Shown piece by piece: positions 18,262-28,244 of a stretch of DNA of 64,000 nt. Below the pieces are notes generated by a model that saw nothing but the letters and a program-made list of their open reading frames with translations, was not told the origin of the DNA and made no database searches. The position numbers and the translations under genes are program-made. Position 1 is the first letter of the stretch. Each line of letters opens with the position of its first letter. The stretch is from Geobacter sp. FeAm09. GTDB lineage: Bacteria > Desulfobacterota > Desulfuromonadia > Geobacterales > Pseudopelobacteraceae. The stretch lies in the NCBI RefSeq assembly GCF_008330225.1, contig NZ_CP042466.1, positions 2,242,501 to 2,306,500 on the forward strand, given 5' to 3'.

Positions 18262-21200
18262 TCAGCCCATGACGATGATCAGGTCCCCCTTCTCAACCTT
18301 CTCCCCTTCCCTGAACTTCACCTCGGCCACCCGGGCATCGGCCTTGGCCTTGATGTTGGTCTCCATCTTCATGGCCTCGGTCACCACCAGCACGTCACCG
18401 CTCCTGACCAGGTCGCCGGCCTTGACGTTGACCTTGAGCACCTTGCCCGGCATGGGGGCGCCCACGTGGCTGGGGTTGCCCCTGTCGGCCTTCTCGCGCT
18501 GTGCTTCGTCGGTCGTGGCCGACTGGTCGCGGATGACCACCGAGCGGTTGTTGCCGTTCAACTCGAAGTACACGGTGCGGGTGCCGTCGGCCTGGACGCG
18601 CCCCACGGCATTGAGCTTGATGATCAGGGTCTTGCCCGGTTCGATCTCGATGGAGGTTTCCTGCCCCGGTTCCAGGCCGTAAAAGAAGATCGGCGTGGGG
18701 ATGACCGAGGTGTCCGAGTACTCCTGGCGGTGGCGGTCGAATTCGGGATACACGTGGGGGTAGAGGATATTGGACACCAGCGCCTTGTCGCTGACCCCGT
18801 GCTCCAGCTTTTCCTCCAGCTTGAGCCGTTCCTCGTCGAAATCCACCGGCTCCAGCAACTCGCCGGGACGGCAGGTAATGGCTTGCTCCCCCTTCAGGAT
18901 GATCCGCTGCAGCTCCTGGGGCCACCCCTGGTAGGGCTGCCCCAGCATCCCCTTGAACATGCCCACCACCGATTCCGGGAAGGCCAGTTCATCCCCCGAG
19001 GTGAAGACATCCGCCGGTTCCAGGTTGTTCTTGACCAGGAACATGGCCATGTCCCCCACCACCTTGGACGAGGGGGTGACCTTGACGATGTCGCCGAACA
19101 GGAGGTTGACCTTGTGGTACATCTCCTTGCACTCGTCCCAGCGCTCCAGAAGCCCCAGGCCGGCCACCTGCGGCTTGTAGTTGGAGTACTGGCCGCCCGG
19201 TATCTCGTGGTGGTAGACCTCGGCCGTGCCGGACTTGAGGCCGGACTCGAAGGGGGAGTAGTAGTCGCGCACCGTTTCCCAGTAGTTGGCCAACTTCTGC
19301 AGGCCGGGGGCGTTGACCCCGGGATCGCGTTCGCTCCCCTCCAGGGCCGCCACCAGGGCGTTCAGGTTGGGCTGGGCCGTAAGCCCCGAGAGGGACGACA
19401 GGGCCGCATCGACGATATCCACCCCGGCCTCGCTGGCCTTGAGCAGGATGGCGCTGCCGTTGCTGGAGGTATCGTGGGTGTGGAGGTGGACCGGGATGCC
19501 GATGTTCTCCTTGAGCGCCCTGACCAGTTTGTAGGCGGCCAGCGGCTTGAGCAGGCCGGCCATGTCCTTGATGGCCAGGATATGGGCGCCCATGGCTTCC
19601 AGTTCCCTGGCCATGTTCACATAGTATTCCAGGGGATACTTGTCCCGTTTGGGGTCGGTGATGTCGCCGGTGTAGCAGATGGCGGCCTCGCAGATCTTGC
19701 CGGTCTTGCGCACCGCCTCCATGGCCACCCGCATGCCGGTGGTCCAGTTGAGGGAGTCGAAGATGCGGAAGATGTCGATGCCCGAGTTGGCGGCCTCCTC
19801 CACGAACTTCTGCACCACGTTGTCCGGGTAGTTGGTGTAGCCCACGGCGTTGGAGCCGCGCAGGAGCATCTGGAACAGGATGTTGGGGATCTGCTCGGAG
19901 AGCTTGTGCAGCCGCTGCCAGGGGTCCTCCCTGAGGAAGCGCATGGAGACGTCGAAGGTGGCCCCGCCCCAGCATTCGAGGGAGAACAGGTCGGCCCCCA
20001 GGTAGGAGGTCGGTTCGGCGATCCTGAGCAGGTCGTAGGTGCGCACGCGGGTGGCCAGGTTGGACTGGTGGGCGTCACGCATGGTCGTGTCGGTCAGAAG
20101 CAGCTTGTTCTGCTCCAGGATCCACTTGGAAAGCCCCTCGGCCCCCAGTGTCATGAACAGGTCGCGGGAACCGGACGGACGGGGCGCGGTCACGTCGGTT
20201 TCCGGCACCCGCGCCTCCAGCAGGTCAGCCGACTTGAGCGGCTTGGCGATGCCGGGCGAACCGTTGACGACCACCTCACCCAGGAATTTGAGCACCTTGC
20301 TGGCCCGGTCCTTTTTCTCCCGGACCTTGAGCAGTTCCGGATGTTTCTCGATGAACGAGGTGTCGCAATCCCCCTTGAGAAAGACCGGGTGGGTGACGAC
20401 GTTCTCCAGGAAACCGATATTGGTCTTGACGCCCCGGACGCGGAACTCCTGCAGGGCGCGGTTCATGATGTGGGCCGCGGCCTGGAAGGTCAGCCCCCAG
20501 GAGCTGATCTTGACCAGCAGGGAGTCGTAATGGGGGGTGATCTTCGCGCCGGTGAAGGCGTTGCCCGCATCCAGCCGCACCCCGCAGCCGGCCGCCGAGC
20601 GGTAGGTGGTCAGGGTGCCGAAGTCCGGGGCAAAGTTGTTGGCCGGGTCTTCGGTGGTGATGCGGCACTGGATGGCGTAGCCGCGCATGTCGATGGCGCT
20701 CTGGCTGGAAATGTTGATCTCCGGGTCGGACAGCTTGTGGCCGCAGGCGATCAGGATCTGGTCCTGCACCAGGTTGCGGCCGGTGATCATCTCGGTCACC
20801 GTGTGCTCCACCTGGATGCGGGGGTTCATCTCGATGAAGTACCAGTTCCCCTCCTGGTCCAGCAGGAACTCCACGGTCCCGGCATTGCGGTACTTGACCT
20901 GGCCGGCGATCTTGAGCGCCGCGTCGCACAACTCCTCGCGGGTCTTCTGGGACAGGGAGAGGGAGGGGGCGAATTCCACCACCTTCTGGTGGCGGCGCTG
21001 GATGGAGCAGTCCCGCTCGTAGAAGTGCACCAGGTTGCCGAAGTTATCCCCCAGCACCTGCACCTCGATATGCTTGGGATTGGCCAGATAGCGTTCCAGG
21101 AAGACGGCCGGATTGCCGAAGGCCGCCTTGGCCTCGCTCCCGGCGGCCACCAGCCCCTCCAGCAGTTCCTTCTTGGTGCGGGCCACGCGCATGCCGCGCC

Positions 21201-21708
21201 CGCCGCCGCCCGCCGCCGCCTTGATGATGATCGGGTAGCCGTGCTCCTTGGCAAACCGTAAGGCTTCCTCCTCTTTGGCGATGGGTTCCTCGGTGCCCGG
21301 CACGGTGGGCACGCCCGCGGCAAGGGCCACCTTGCGGGCCGCCACCTTGTCCCCCAGGGCGCGCTGCATCTCGGCCGTGGGGCCGATGAAGGCGATCCCG
21401 TTGGCCTCGCACCGCTCCGCAAACTCGGCGTTCTCGGCCAGAAAGCCGTAGCCGGGATGGATGGCGTCCACATCGGCCTTGAGCGCCAGGGCAATGATCT
21501 CCTCGATCCCCAGATAGGCGTCGATGGGCGCCTTCCCCTTGCCCACCAGGTAGGCCTCGTCGGCCTTGTAGCGGTGGAGCGACAGCTTGTCCTCTTCCGA
21601 ATAGATGGCTACCGTGCCGATACCCAACTCGGTACAGGCCCGAAAGATACGGATGGCGATCTCGCCGCGGTTGGCGGCCATGACCTTGCGGAACTTCTGT
21701 TTCTGCAT
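18262..21708 (-). CDS. pyc: Pyruvate carboxylase
   Basis: A 1148-residue single-chain enzyme that carboxylates pyruvate to oxaloacetate, replenishing the TCA cycle. Domains in order: biotin carboxylase (about 5-460; ATP-grasp loop AAGGGGRGMRVARTKK), carboxyltransferase (about 530-810; TDTTMRDAHQSNLATRVRT, with metal ligands in HLHTHDTS), the PYC/OADA allosteric region, and a C-terminal biotinyl domain with VTEAMKMETN placing the biotin at Lys1114. Length and order are those of bacterial PYC. GGGAGGA precedes the start. It is transcribed alone, with repeat and terminator downstream. Confidence 0.97.
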   Translation of the reverse strand: MQKQKFRKVMAANRGEIAIRIFRACTELGIGTVAIYSEEDKLSLHRYKADEAYLVGKGKAPIDAYLGIEEIIALALKADVDAIHPGYGFLAENAEFAERCEANGIAFIGPTAEMQRALGDKVAARKVALAAGVPTVPGTEEPIAKEEEALRFAKEHGYPIIIKAAAGGGGRGMRVARTKKELLEGLVAAGSEAKAAFGNPAVFLERYLANPKHIEVQVLGDNFGNLVHFYERDCSIQRRHQKVVEFAPSLSLSQKTREELCDAALKIAGQVKYRNAGTVEFLLDQEGNWYFIEMNPRIQVEHTVTEMITGRNLVQDQILIACGHKLSDPEINISSQSAIDMRGYAIQCRITTEDPANNFAPDFGTLTTYRSAAGCGVRLDAGNAFTGAKITPHYDSLLVKISSWGLTFQAAAHIMNRALQEFRVRGVKTNIGFLENVVTHPVFLKGDCDTSFIEKHPELLKVREKKDRASKVLKFLGEVVVNGSPGIAKPLKSADLLEARVPETDVTAPRPSGSRDLFMTLGAEGLSKWILEQNKLLLTDTTMRDAHQSNLATRVRTYDLLRIAEPTSYLGADLFSLECWGGATFDVSMRFLREDPWQRLHKLSEQIPNILFQMLLRGSNAVGYTNYPDNVVQKFVEEAANSGIDIFRIFDSLNWTTGMRVAMEAVRKTGKICEAAICYTGDITDPKRDKYPLEYYVNMARELEAMGAHILAIKDMAGLLKPLAAYKLVRALKENIGIPVHLHTHDTSSNGSAILLKASEAGVDIVDAALSSLSGLTAQPNLNALVAALEGSERDPGVNAPGLQKLANYWETVRDYYSPFESGLKSGTAEVYHHEIPGGQYSNYKPQVAGLGLLERWDECKEMYHKVNLLFGDIVKVTPSSKVVGDMAMFLVKNNLEPADVFTSGDELAFPESVVGMFKGMLGQPYQGWPQELQRIILKGEQAITCRPGELLEPVDFDEERLKLEEKLEHGVSDKALVSNILYPHVYPEFDRHRQEYSDTSVIPTPIFFYGLEPGQETSIEIEPGKTLIIKLNAVGRVQADGTRTVYFELNGNNRSVVIRDQSATTDEAQREKADRGNPSHVGAPMPGKVLKVNVKAGDLVRSGDVLVVTEAMKMETNIKAKADARVAEVKFREGEKVEKGDLIIVMG

Positions 21709-22085
21709 GAATGTCCTCCCAAGTGTAGGGGTACCGTGGAACCCATCGGGGCGTTTGGCGGGGACTGCCCCCGTCCCTGCGATGGCGATGTTCTCTCTGC
21801 CTTTGCAGACTGCCGGGCAAAGCGAGGTTTAACGGGAATGAAATTTGGCCGTCAGAAACGGCAAAACATTTAGCAAAACTAAATTTATTCAGCTATTTTA
21901 AATAGTTATACCGTAAACAGTGGCGACAATAAACCAGATTGAGGGGGCTTTGTCAACTACGATTTTGCAGGCAGCGCCATTGATACGGGGAAGGTGGTGC
22001 GAACGGAAACACGAGAGGTGGCCGCTTCGCGGCCAAAGGGTGGGAAATTGCTGTGTCCCGCGCGGCAAGCCGCGGAGCACGACGG
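21709..22085. other. Intergenic region upstream of pyc with GC-rich hairpins
   Basis: 377 bases between the stop of the kinase gene and the pyc start, both minus strand. Two perfect hairpins lie near the kinase end: TGGCCGC-ttc-GCGGCCA (22019-22035) and CGCGGC-aa-GCCGCG (22061-22074). They could end the kinase message, although no T-run follows. The AT-rich stretch 21870-21930 is the likeliest place for the pyc promoter, but I cannot pick a convincing pair of boxes. No gene is seen. Confidence 0.5.
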
Positions 22086-23588
22086 TCAGAGTGAAAAGAA
22101 GAACGTAGCGCCTTTACCCGGTTCCCCCTGGGCCCAGATGCGCCCCTGGTGCCGGTCGATGATGCGCTGCACAGTGGCGAGTCCGATGCCGAACCCTTCG
22201 AACGCATCGTCGTCGTGCAGGCGCTGGAAGGTTCCAAACATCCGGTCGGCCTTGGCCATATCGAATCCGACGCCGTTATCCCGGACAAAATACACCGGTT
22301 TCCCATCGGCGGCGGACATACCGAACTCTATCCGCGGCTCGTCCGTGAGGGCGGTGTATTTCCAGGCGTTGCCCATGAGGTTGCTCAGGACGATGTGCAT
22401 CAGCTGCCGGTCGGCGCAGCACGTAACCCCCTCCTGGATGCAAAACCCGGTGTGCCGGTCCGGCTCCTGCATGCGCAATTCAGCCCTGACGCCGGATGCA
22501 ATGGCCGTGAGATCCACCGTTTCCCTGGTGATGGCCTGGTGCGACAACCGGGAAAACGCCATGAGGGCCGACAAGAGCGCCTCCATCTGTCGTGCCGTAC
22601 GGCTGATGATCCCCACGATCTTTTCGCCCTGCTCGTCCAGGTTTGCGCCGCACTTGTCCAGAAGCAACTGGCTGTAGCTGCCGATAATGGTCAACGGACT
22701 GCGCAAATCATGGGAAACCGTGTAATTGAAAGCCTCCAGGTCCACATTGGCGGATTCCAGCTCCCGGGCGCGGTCCGCCAGCGCGGCGTTGAGGGCTTCG
22801 ATCTTTTCCTCGGCACGCTTGCGGGCGGTTATGTCTTCCTTTACGGCAACGTAGTTGGTAATGGCACCGGTATCGTCCATGACCGGAGAGATGGCGGCGG
22901 ACTCCCAGTAGAACTCCCCGTTCTTTTTCCGGTTCAGGAATTCGCCGCGCCACTCATTCCCCGAAGAGATGGTACACCACAGGCCGCCGTAAAAGGCGGG
23001 CGACATGACCCCCGATTTGAGGATGCGCGGGTTCTTCCCCATGACCTCCTGGGGGGAGTAGCCGGTGAGCTCGAAAAACTTGGGGTTGGCATATTCGATC
23101 TGTCCGCGCCCGTCGGTTATCAATACCGTACTGGGGCTCTGCTCGACGGCACGGGAGAGTCTGCGGATAAAACGGTGCTGGGAGGCCACCTGCCGCTTCA
23201 GCGAGATCATGGCGATGCTCTTGTCGATGGCGGCAAAGAGCTTTTCGTAATTGACCGGTTTGAGGACGTAATTGCTTATGCCCAGTTCGATGGAGTCCAG
23301 AAGGTATCTCGTCCCGCTGTGGGCCGTCAGGACGATGATGACCGTCTCCGGGGCGATGTCCCGTATGGCGGCAGCCATTTCAACGCCATCCATGACCGGC
23401 ATGCTGATGTCCGTAATGACGATGTCGTGGCGATGCTCCTTGAAGAGCGCCACCCCCTGCTCACCGTTCTCGGCCGCATCGAGGCGCGTGAAACGGTACT
23501 TGCTTTCAAATACCGAGCAGAGGATTTCCCGGGCGCTCTGTTCGTCCTCAACATAGAGGACGGAAATCTGCGGCTGGTCGTCCGGCAT
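22086..23588 (-). CDS. Soluble receiver-PAS-histidine kinase
   Basis: A 500-residue cytoplasmic signalling protein. It has a receiver domain (1-125, phospho-acceptor D60 in VITDISMPVMDG), a PAS domain with PAC tail (about 150-265, ending VKEDITARKRAEE), a short coiled coil, a phytochrome-like dimerisation helix (FNYTVSHDLRSPLTIIGSY, phospho-His near 298) and an ATPase domain with N box (NLMGNAWKYT), G1 (DNGVGFDM) and G2 (GFGIGLATV). The receiver-first order fits a mid-relay kinase driven by another histidine kinase. It starts one base after the membrane kinase ends, so that kinase is the likely donor. Confidence 0.92.
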   Translation of the reverse strand: MPDDQPQISVLYVEDEQSAREILCSVFESKYRFTRLDAAENGEQGVALFKEHRHDIVITDISMPVMDGVEMAAAIRDIAPETVIIVLTAHSGTRYLLDSIELGISNYVLKPVNYEKLFAAIDKSIAMISLKRQVASQHRFIRRLSRAVEQSPSTVLITDGRGQIEYANPKFFELTGYSPQEVMGKNPRILKSGVMSPAFYGGLWCTISSGNEWRGEFLNRKKNGEFYWESAAISPVMDDTGAITNYVAVKEDITARKRAEEKIEALNAALADRARELESANVDLEAFNYTVSHDLRSPLTIIGSYSQLLLDKCGANLDEQGEKIVGIISRTARQMEALLSALMAFSRLSHQAITRETVDLTAIASGVRAELRMQEPDRHTGFCIQEGVTCCADRQLMHIVLSNLMGNAWKYTALTDEPRIEFGMSAADGKPVYFVRDNGVGFDMAKADRMFGTFQRLHDDDAFEGFGIGLATVQRIIDRHQGRIWAQGEPGKGATFFFSL

Positions 23589-23589
23589 A

Positions 23590-26298
23590 TCAGACCTCGA
23601 TCATGAACTCGGCGCCGACACCCGTATTGCGGACACTGAGCCTGCCGTTCATATTCTTTTCTATGATGGTTTTCGCCATGAATAAACCGATGCCGGTTCC
23701 CTTGTCCGGCCCCTTTGTCGTGAAATAGGGTTCAAACATCTTCTCCATGATATGAGCGGGGATGCCGCCCGCATTGTCGCGTATGGTGACCACGGACACT
23801 CCCTCCCTGCTGAAACTTCTGATCACCACCCTGGCGTCGTCCACGTCCCGCTCCGCAAAGGCGTCGCGCGCGTTCAGCAGGATGTTGAGAACGACCTGGG
23901 AATACTCGTTGGGGAAGCCGAGAACCCGCACATCCCCCTCCGTATCCGCATCGATCTCGATATGGTGGGCCTTGAAGCTCTCGGTGATCAGCGAGACGGT
24001 TTGCAGGATGGTGGCATGGACGCTGAAAAAATTCTTTTCCTTGTCCGGCTTGAAGAAGTTCCTGAAGTCGTCGATGGTCCGGGACATGTGATAGACCAGC
24101 TTCATGGCCTCCTGCGTGCTCTCCTGCAGGAATGCGGCGTCGAACTTGCCCGAGTTGTAAAAAAGCTGCAAGCGTTGGACGATGAGCCCCAGGGTATTGA
24201 GCGGTTGGCGCCACTGATGGGCAATATTGCCGATCATCTCGCCCATGGCGGCCTGGCGGCCCTGAAGCAGCATCAGTCGTTCCTTCTCCCGCAGATCCTG
24301 CTCCGTACGCACGCGTTCGGCGGTTTCCGCCAGCAAGTGCTGTTCGGCCAGTTTCCGCTCGGTGATGTCGGTGTGGGACCCGGCCATGCGGTGGGGGTTG
24401 CCGTCGCCGTCGCGGAAACAGGCGCCGCGCGTCAAGACCCAGCGGTAGCTGCCGTCCTGGTGGCGCAGGCGGTATTCCAGGCAGAACTCGGGGATGCGAC
24501 CGTCCAGGTAGTCGTTCAGGGTCTCCAGTGCGGCCTGATAATCATCGGGATGGATCAGGCTCATCCATTCTTCCATGACATTGTCTATTTCATTCTCGCC
24601 GTACCCCAGCATCTCCTTCCAGCGGGACGAGACAAAAGCCGTATTGGTCTCCAGGTCCCAGTCCCAGATACTGTCGCTGGCCCCCTGGGCGGCAAGCATA
24701 TAGCGTTCGTTGCTCTTGCGCAGCGCTGATTCCGTCTGTTTGAGGGCCGTGATGTCGAACGCCGTGGAGCGGCACATGACGTAGTTGCCGTCCCCGTCCC
24801 GGATGGCAACCGCATTGACCATGACCGACAACCGGCTGCCGTCCTTGCGGACCAGTTCGAATTCCGCCCCCTTTATCTGCCCCTCCCGTTTCAGGCGGGA
24901 GAAGGTTTCCTCGAACACCTCCCTGCTGCCGTCCGCGAGGATGTCGCTGAAGCTCATCCTGCCGATGACCTCATGGCTGCCGTACCCCAGCCAATTGAGC
25001 TCCGTATCGTTGATAAGCACGAAGACACCGTGGTCGTTCAGGGAGTGGTAGCCGCAGGGGGCGTTATTGTACAGGTCCCGGATCTCATCGGACGTCCTGA
25101 CGAGGTACTCCTCGGTCCTCTTCCGTTCCGACACGTCGCGGAAGATGATGCACGCCCTCCGGTTCCCCTCCCTGTCCGCAAAAAGCGACGAACTCAGATC
25201 GCAGGGAACCCTGCTGCCGTCCTTGCGGATGAACATGACCTCCCCGCGCGCCTTGCCGGTGCGCGTCCGCTCCTCGAGCAGGGCCGTTGCCCGCTGGTCC
25301 CCCACATCGACGATGTCCTGCCGGCACCGGCCGCACACCTCCTCTTCGGTCATGCCGAGGATACGGCAGGCCTCGGGATTGGCTTCCAGTACACAGCCAT
25401 CGGAGGTGGCAAGCAGGATGCCGTCGATGCTGTTGTCGAACAGGGAGCGGTAACGTTCCTCATTCTCCCGCAGGGCGTCTTCAGCCCGTTTCCGCTCGGC
25501 GATCTCCGCTTTCAGGACCTGAATCGTATCCGCCAATTCGCCGGTCCGCTCGGCAACCCGCTGTTCCAGCTCTGCATGGGCCCGCTGAAGCTCCGACTCA
25601 ACCCGTTTCCGTTCGGTGATGTCGCTTATGATGGAAAACAGGTGGTCCTTGCCCCGGAAGCTGATGGTGCCGGAAGAGACCTCCACGCTCCGCAGAGAGC
25701 CGTCCGCCCGGCGATGCTGGAAGACAAAACGCGAAGGCGCGCCTTCGCAGGCGTGCTCCATATTTTCCCTGGTCGCGCCCTCATCATTCGTGTTGATGTC
25801 GAAGATGCGCATGGCGGTAAGCTGCTCTTTGGGATAGCCGTAAAACGAAACCGCCGCCGGATTGGCATCCACGATGTTCCCGCTGTGTGGTTCAATTATC
25901 AGCATTGCGTCGTTGCTGCTGTTGAACAGACTGTCGTAACGCGCCTCGCTTTCCGTGCACGATGCCCGCATCCGCGAATGCATCCTCAGGAAAGCGACCG
26001 ACAGCCACAGCACGATCATCGCCAGGATTCTGTTGAAGAGGGAGATGGGGAAATGGGTGGCCGGTGGAGTGGCCAGGAGATCGACGACCATCAGCAGCGT
26101 GCTGACGCCTGCCAGCCATGTGACGGGTCCGGCCCCCAGGCGCCGGAACAGGAGCAGCGGCATGAAGAGGTAGCCGATCCAGACCGCAACGCCGGGCGGG
26201 GTCAGCAGGTCGATGGCGAAAATGACGCCACAGAGCGCGACCGCCGCGGTCCATGATGCAACATGTTGTCGTGTCTCAGTCATGGTCGGATCAGCCAT
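23590..26298 (-). CDS. Membrane multi-PAS sensor histidine kinase
   Basis: A 902-residue sensor. The first 105 residues hold about four short hydrophobic segments with little periplasmic loop, so signals are probably read in the membrane or cytoplasm. Four PAS domains follow, at roughly 118-235, 283-400, 405-525 and 530-655. The transmitter begins at MIGNIAHQWRQPLNTLGLI, the HQWRQPLN subclass of HisKA common in Desulfuromonadia, and ends in an ATPase domain with LLNARDAF, DNAGGIP and GTGIGLFMAK. The start may be the first Met or MTETRQ five residues later. It is paired with the receiver-first kinase downstream and faces the NtrC-type regulator across a divergent gap. Confidence 0.92.
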   Translation of the reverse strand: MADPTMTETRQHVASWTAAVALCGVIFAIDLLTPPGVAVWIGYLFMPLLLFRRLGAGPVTWLAGVSTLLMVVDLLATPPATHFPISLFNRILAMIVLWLSVAFLRMHSRMRASCTESEARYDSLFNSSNDAMLIIEPHSGNIVDANPAAVSFYGYPKEQLTAMRIFDINTNDEGATRENMEHACEGAPSRFVFQHRRADGSLRSVEVSSGTISFRGKDHLFSIISDITERKRVESELQRAHAELEQRVAERTGELADTIQVLKAEIAERKRAEDALRENEERYRSLFDNSIDGILLATSDGCVLEANPEACRILGMTEEEVCGRCRQDIVDVGDQRATALLEERTRTGKARGEVMFIRKDGSRVPCDLSSSLFADREGNRRACIIFRDVSERKRTEEYLVRTSDEIRDLYNNAPCGYHSLNDHGVFVLINDTELNWLGYGSHEVIGRMSFSDILADGSREVFEETFSRLKREGQIKGAEFELVRKDGSRLSVMVNAVAIRDGDGNYVMCRSTAFDITALKQTESALRKSNERYMLAAQGASDSIWDWDLETNTAFVSSRWKEMLGYGENEIDNVMEEWMSLIHPDDYQAALETLNDYLDGRIPEFCLEYRLRHQDGSYRWVLTRGACFRDGDGNPHRMAGSHTDITERKLAEQHLLAETAERVRTEQDLREKERLMLLQGRQAAMGEMIGNIAHQWRQPLNTLGLIVQRLQLFYNSGKFDAAFLQESTQEAMKLVYHMSRTIDDFRNFFKPDKEKNFFSVHATILQTVSLITESFKAHHIEIDADTEGDVRVLGFPNEYSQVVLNILLNARDAFAERDVDDARVVIRSFSREGVSVVTIRDNAGGIPAHIMEKMFEPYFTTKGPDKGTGIGLFMAKTIIEKNMNGRLSVRNTGVGAEFMIEV

Positions 26299-26693
26299 CC
26301 CCCCGGCAGAGATTGCCCCTGCGGTTCCCCACGCATTAAGGACCGCTTTTATCCTGAACGGATCATGCAGTATTCATAGCAAAAGATTGCAACAATTTCA
26401 CCTCTATATTTTTTAATGTCGCAGCCGTAAGCAACGGGGCGGGAACGCCGTGGGCGCAGACACGGCCGGACCGGGTCCCGTCCCCCCGGCAACAGTCCGG
26501 CCCGACAACGGAGAACGACGCCTATCTGTGCAATAAATCCCGCTTATTTATTCCGACGGACAGCCAGACCGATTGAAATGCCGATTCTTTTGATATAGTA
26601 TTCACGACGGCAGTTCAACAGCACCGATTTCCGGAAAAGAGGAATGCATCATTTTCGCATCAAGCTGAAAAATCCGACCACCTGCGAGTGACC
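26299..26693. other. Divergent promoter region between kinase and NtrC-type regulator
   Basis: 395 bases separating two divergent signalling genes. It contains an AT-rich stretch (26375-26410) and a second at 26575-26605 (TTTTGATATAGTATTC). These are plausible promoter zones for the two directions, but no box pair is clear enough to call. No gene or RNA motif is recognised. Confidence 0.45.
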
Positions 26694-28133
26694 ATGGAAA
26701 ACAGGAACAACGGTAAAACGCCCATCATGATCGTGGATGACGACCCCCAGGCCCTGTCGCTGCTCGAATCGCTGCTCCGCCATGACGGGTATGAAAACGT
26801 CATAACCTTTGAAGACAGCCACCGGGCGCTCGATCATTTCAACGCCCGGGAGGCTGCCGCTGTTGTGCTGGACCTCTCCATGCCCAAGCTCCACGGCATG
26901 TACCTTCTCGAGCTCTTCACCAAGAACAAGCCGCATGTCCCCATAATCATCGTGACGGCGGAGAACCAGATCGATTCGGCGATCGAGTGCATCAAGGCCG
27001 GGGCGGTCGATTACCTCACCAAGCCCATATCGATCAACCGTTTCATGGCCAGCATCACCCGGGCGCTGGAACTGCGTTCCCTGAACGACGGCCTGAGCTC
27101 TCTCCGGGACCCGGGGCTGACCGTCGATCTCCCCTCCACCATCGCCTCCCGCCACGCCATCGTGACGCAAAACAAGAACATGCTCTCCCTCATGCAGTAC
27201 GTGGGGGTCATCTCCAATTCCCATCAAGCCGTCCTGATCAATGGGGAAACCGGGGTGGGCAAGGAACTCGTCGCCCGGGCAATACACACCATGAGCAGGC
27301 GCAAGGGGGAGTTCGTCTCCATCAACATCTCGGGGCTGGACGACCTGATGTTCTCCGACACGCTCTTCGGCCACAAAAAGGGGGCCTACACCGGAGCGAA
27401 CCAGGACCGGGACGGCCTCATAAAAAAGGCGGCCAACGGCACCATATTCCTTGACGAGATCGGCGACCTTAACGAGTTGTCCCAGGTGAAACTGCTTCGC
27501 CTGCTCCAGGAAAACGAATACTACCCCCTGGGATCGGACAACCCCCACCAAAGCAACGCCCGCCTGGTGGTCGCCACAAACCACAATCTACGGCACTTGG
27601 TGAACGAGGGCAAATTCCGCAAGGACTTCTACTACCGTCTCTGCACGCATCAGGTGACGATCCCCCCCCTTCGGGACCGCCTTGACGACATGCCGATCCT
27701 GCTGGACCACTTCATTGAAGAAACCGCCAAGGTCTTCGGCAAGGAGCGCCCCACGTACCGGAAGGAACTGGTCGATCTCCTCTGCAGCTACGATTTTCCC
27801 GGCAATGTCCGCGAGCTCAAAGCCATGGTCTTCGACAGCGTGACCAAGACCGCGTCGTCGAAACTGTCGTCCGAGTATTTCTCCGAACTCATCAAGCGGG
27901 AGCGGGACTCGCTCCCGTTCCAGGAGACCTCCGCAACGCCCCAGAACCAGGTGGGGGCCAACGGCGTCACCTTCGACCGGTTCCCGACCCTGAAGCAGGC
28001 CGAGACGGAGTTGATCCGCAAGGCTCTGGAAATCGCCCGGAACAACCAGGGGGTAGCCGCACGGCTGTTGGGCATCACGCGGCAGGCCCTCAACAACCGG
28101 TTGCAACGGATCAAGAAGGGCACCTCTCCCTGA
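26694..28133 (+). CDS. NtrC-family sigma-54-dependent response regulator
   Basis: A 479-residue activator: receiver domain (D60 in VVLDLSMPKLHG; acidic pocket IVDDDP), a sigma-54 AAA+ domain and a Fis-type helix-turn-helix (ARLLGITRQALNNRLQRIK). Walker A is NGETGVGKELVARAIH, Walker B is GTIFLDEIGDL, and the sigma-54 contact loop reads GAYTGA (usual GAFTGA; Tyr is an accepted variant). The arginine-finger region FRKDFYYRL is present. The start is at ATG 26694; a GTG six bases earlier is possible. Divergence from the two kinases suggests they feed it. Targets are unknown. Confidence 0.93.
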   Translation: MENRNNGKTPIMIVDDDPQALSLLESLLRHDGYENVITFEDSHRALDHFNAREAAAVVLDLSMPKLHGMYLLELFTKNKPHVPIIIVTAENQIDSAIECIKAGAVDYLTKPISINRFMASITRALELRSLNDGLSSLRDPGLTVDLPSTIASRHAIVTQNKNMLSLMQYVGVISNSHQAVLINGETGVGKELVARAIHTMSRRKGEFVSINISGLDDLMFSDTLFGHKKGAYTGANQDRDGLIKKAANGTIFLDEIGDLNELSQVKLLRLLQENEYYPLGSDNPHQSNARLVVATNHNLRHLVNEGKFRKDFYYRLCTHQVTIPPLRDRLDDMPILLDHFIEETAKVFGKERPTYRKELVDLLCSYDFPGNVRELKAMVFDSVTKTASSKLSSEYFSELIKRERDSLPFQETSATPQNQVGANGVTFDRFPTLKQAETELIRKALEIARNNQGVAARLLGITRQALNNRLQRIKKGTSP

Positions 28134-28195
28134 CCCTCCCCCCCGGCGCGCACTTGGCCGGCCCGGCGGCCGCCCCGTGACGGGCGGGACGAAAA

Positions 28196-28217
28196 GGCCC
28201 GCCTTGAAGGGCGGGCC
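28196..28217 (-). terminator. Terminator for the cytochrome genes
   Basis: GGCCCGCC (28196-28203) pairs with GGGCGGGCC (28209-28217) around a short loop. On the minus strand the stem is followed by TTTTCGTCC. It lies 28 bases past the stop of the three-heme cytochrome. It may also slow the convergent regulator transcript, but no T-run follows on that side. Confidence 0.75.
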
Positions 28218-28244
28218 GGGAACTGACGGATAACGGAGGAGAGC

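Noticed and set aside
17581-21261. A 1226-codon open frame on the plus strand across pyc and its neighbour
   Set aside because: It is antisense to intact pyc, has low-complexity His/Gly/Leu-rich composition typical of the opposite strand of GC-rich genes, and has no domain or ribosome site.
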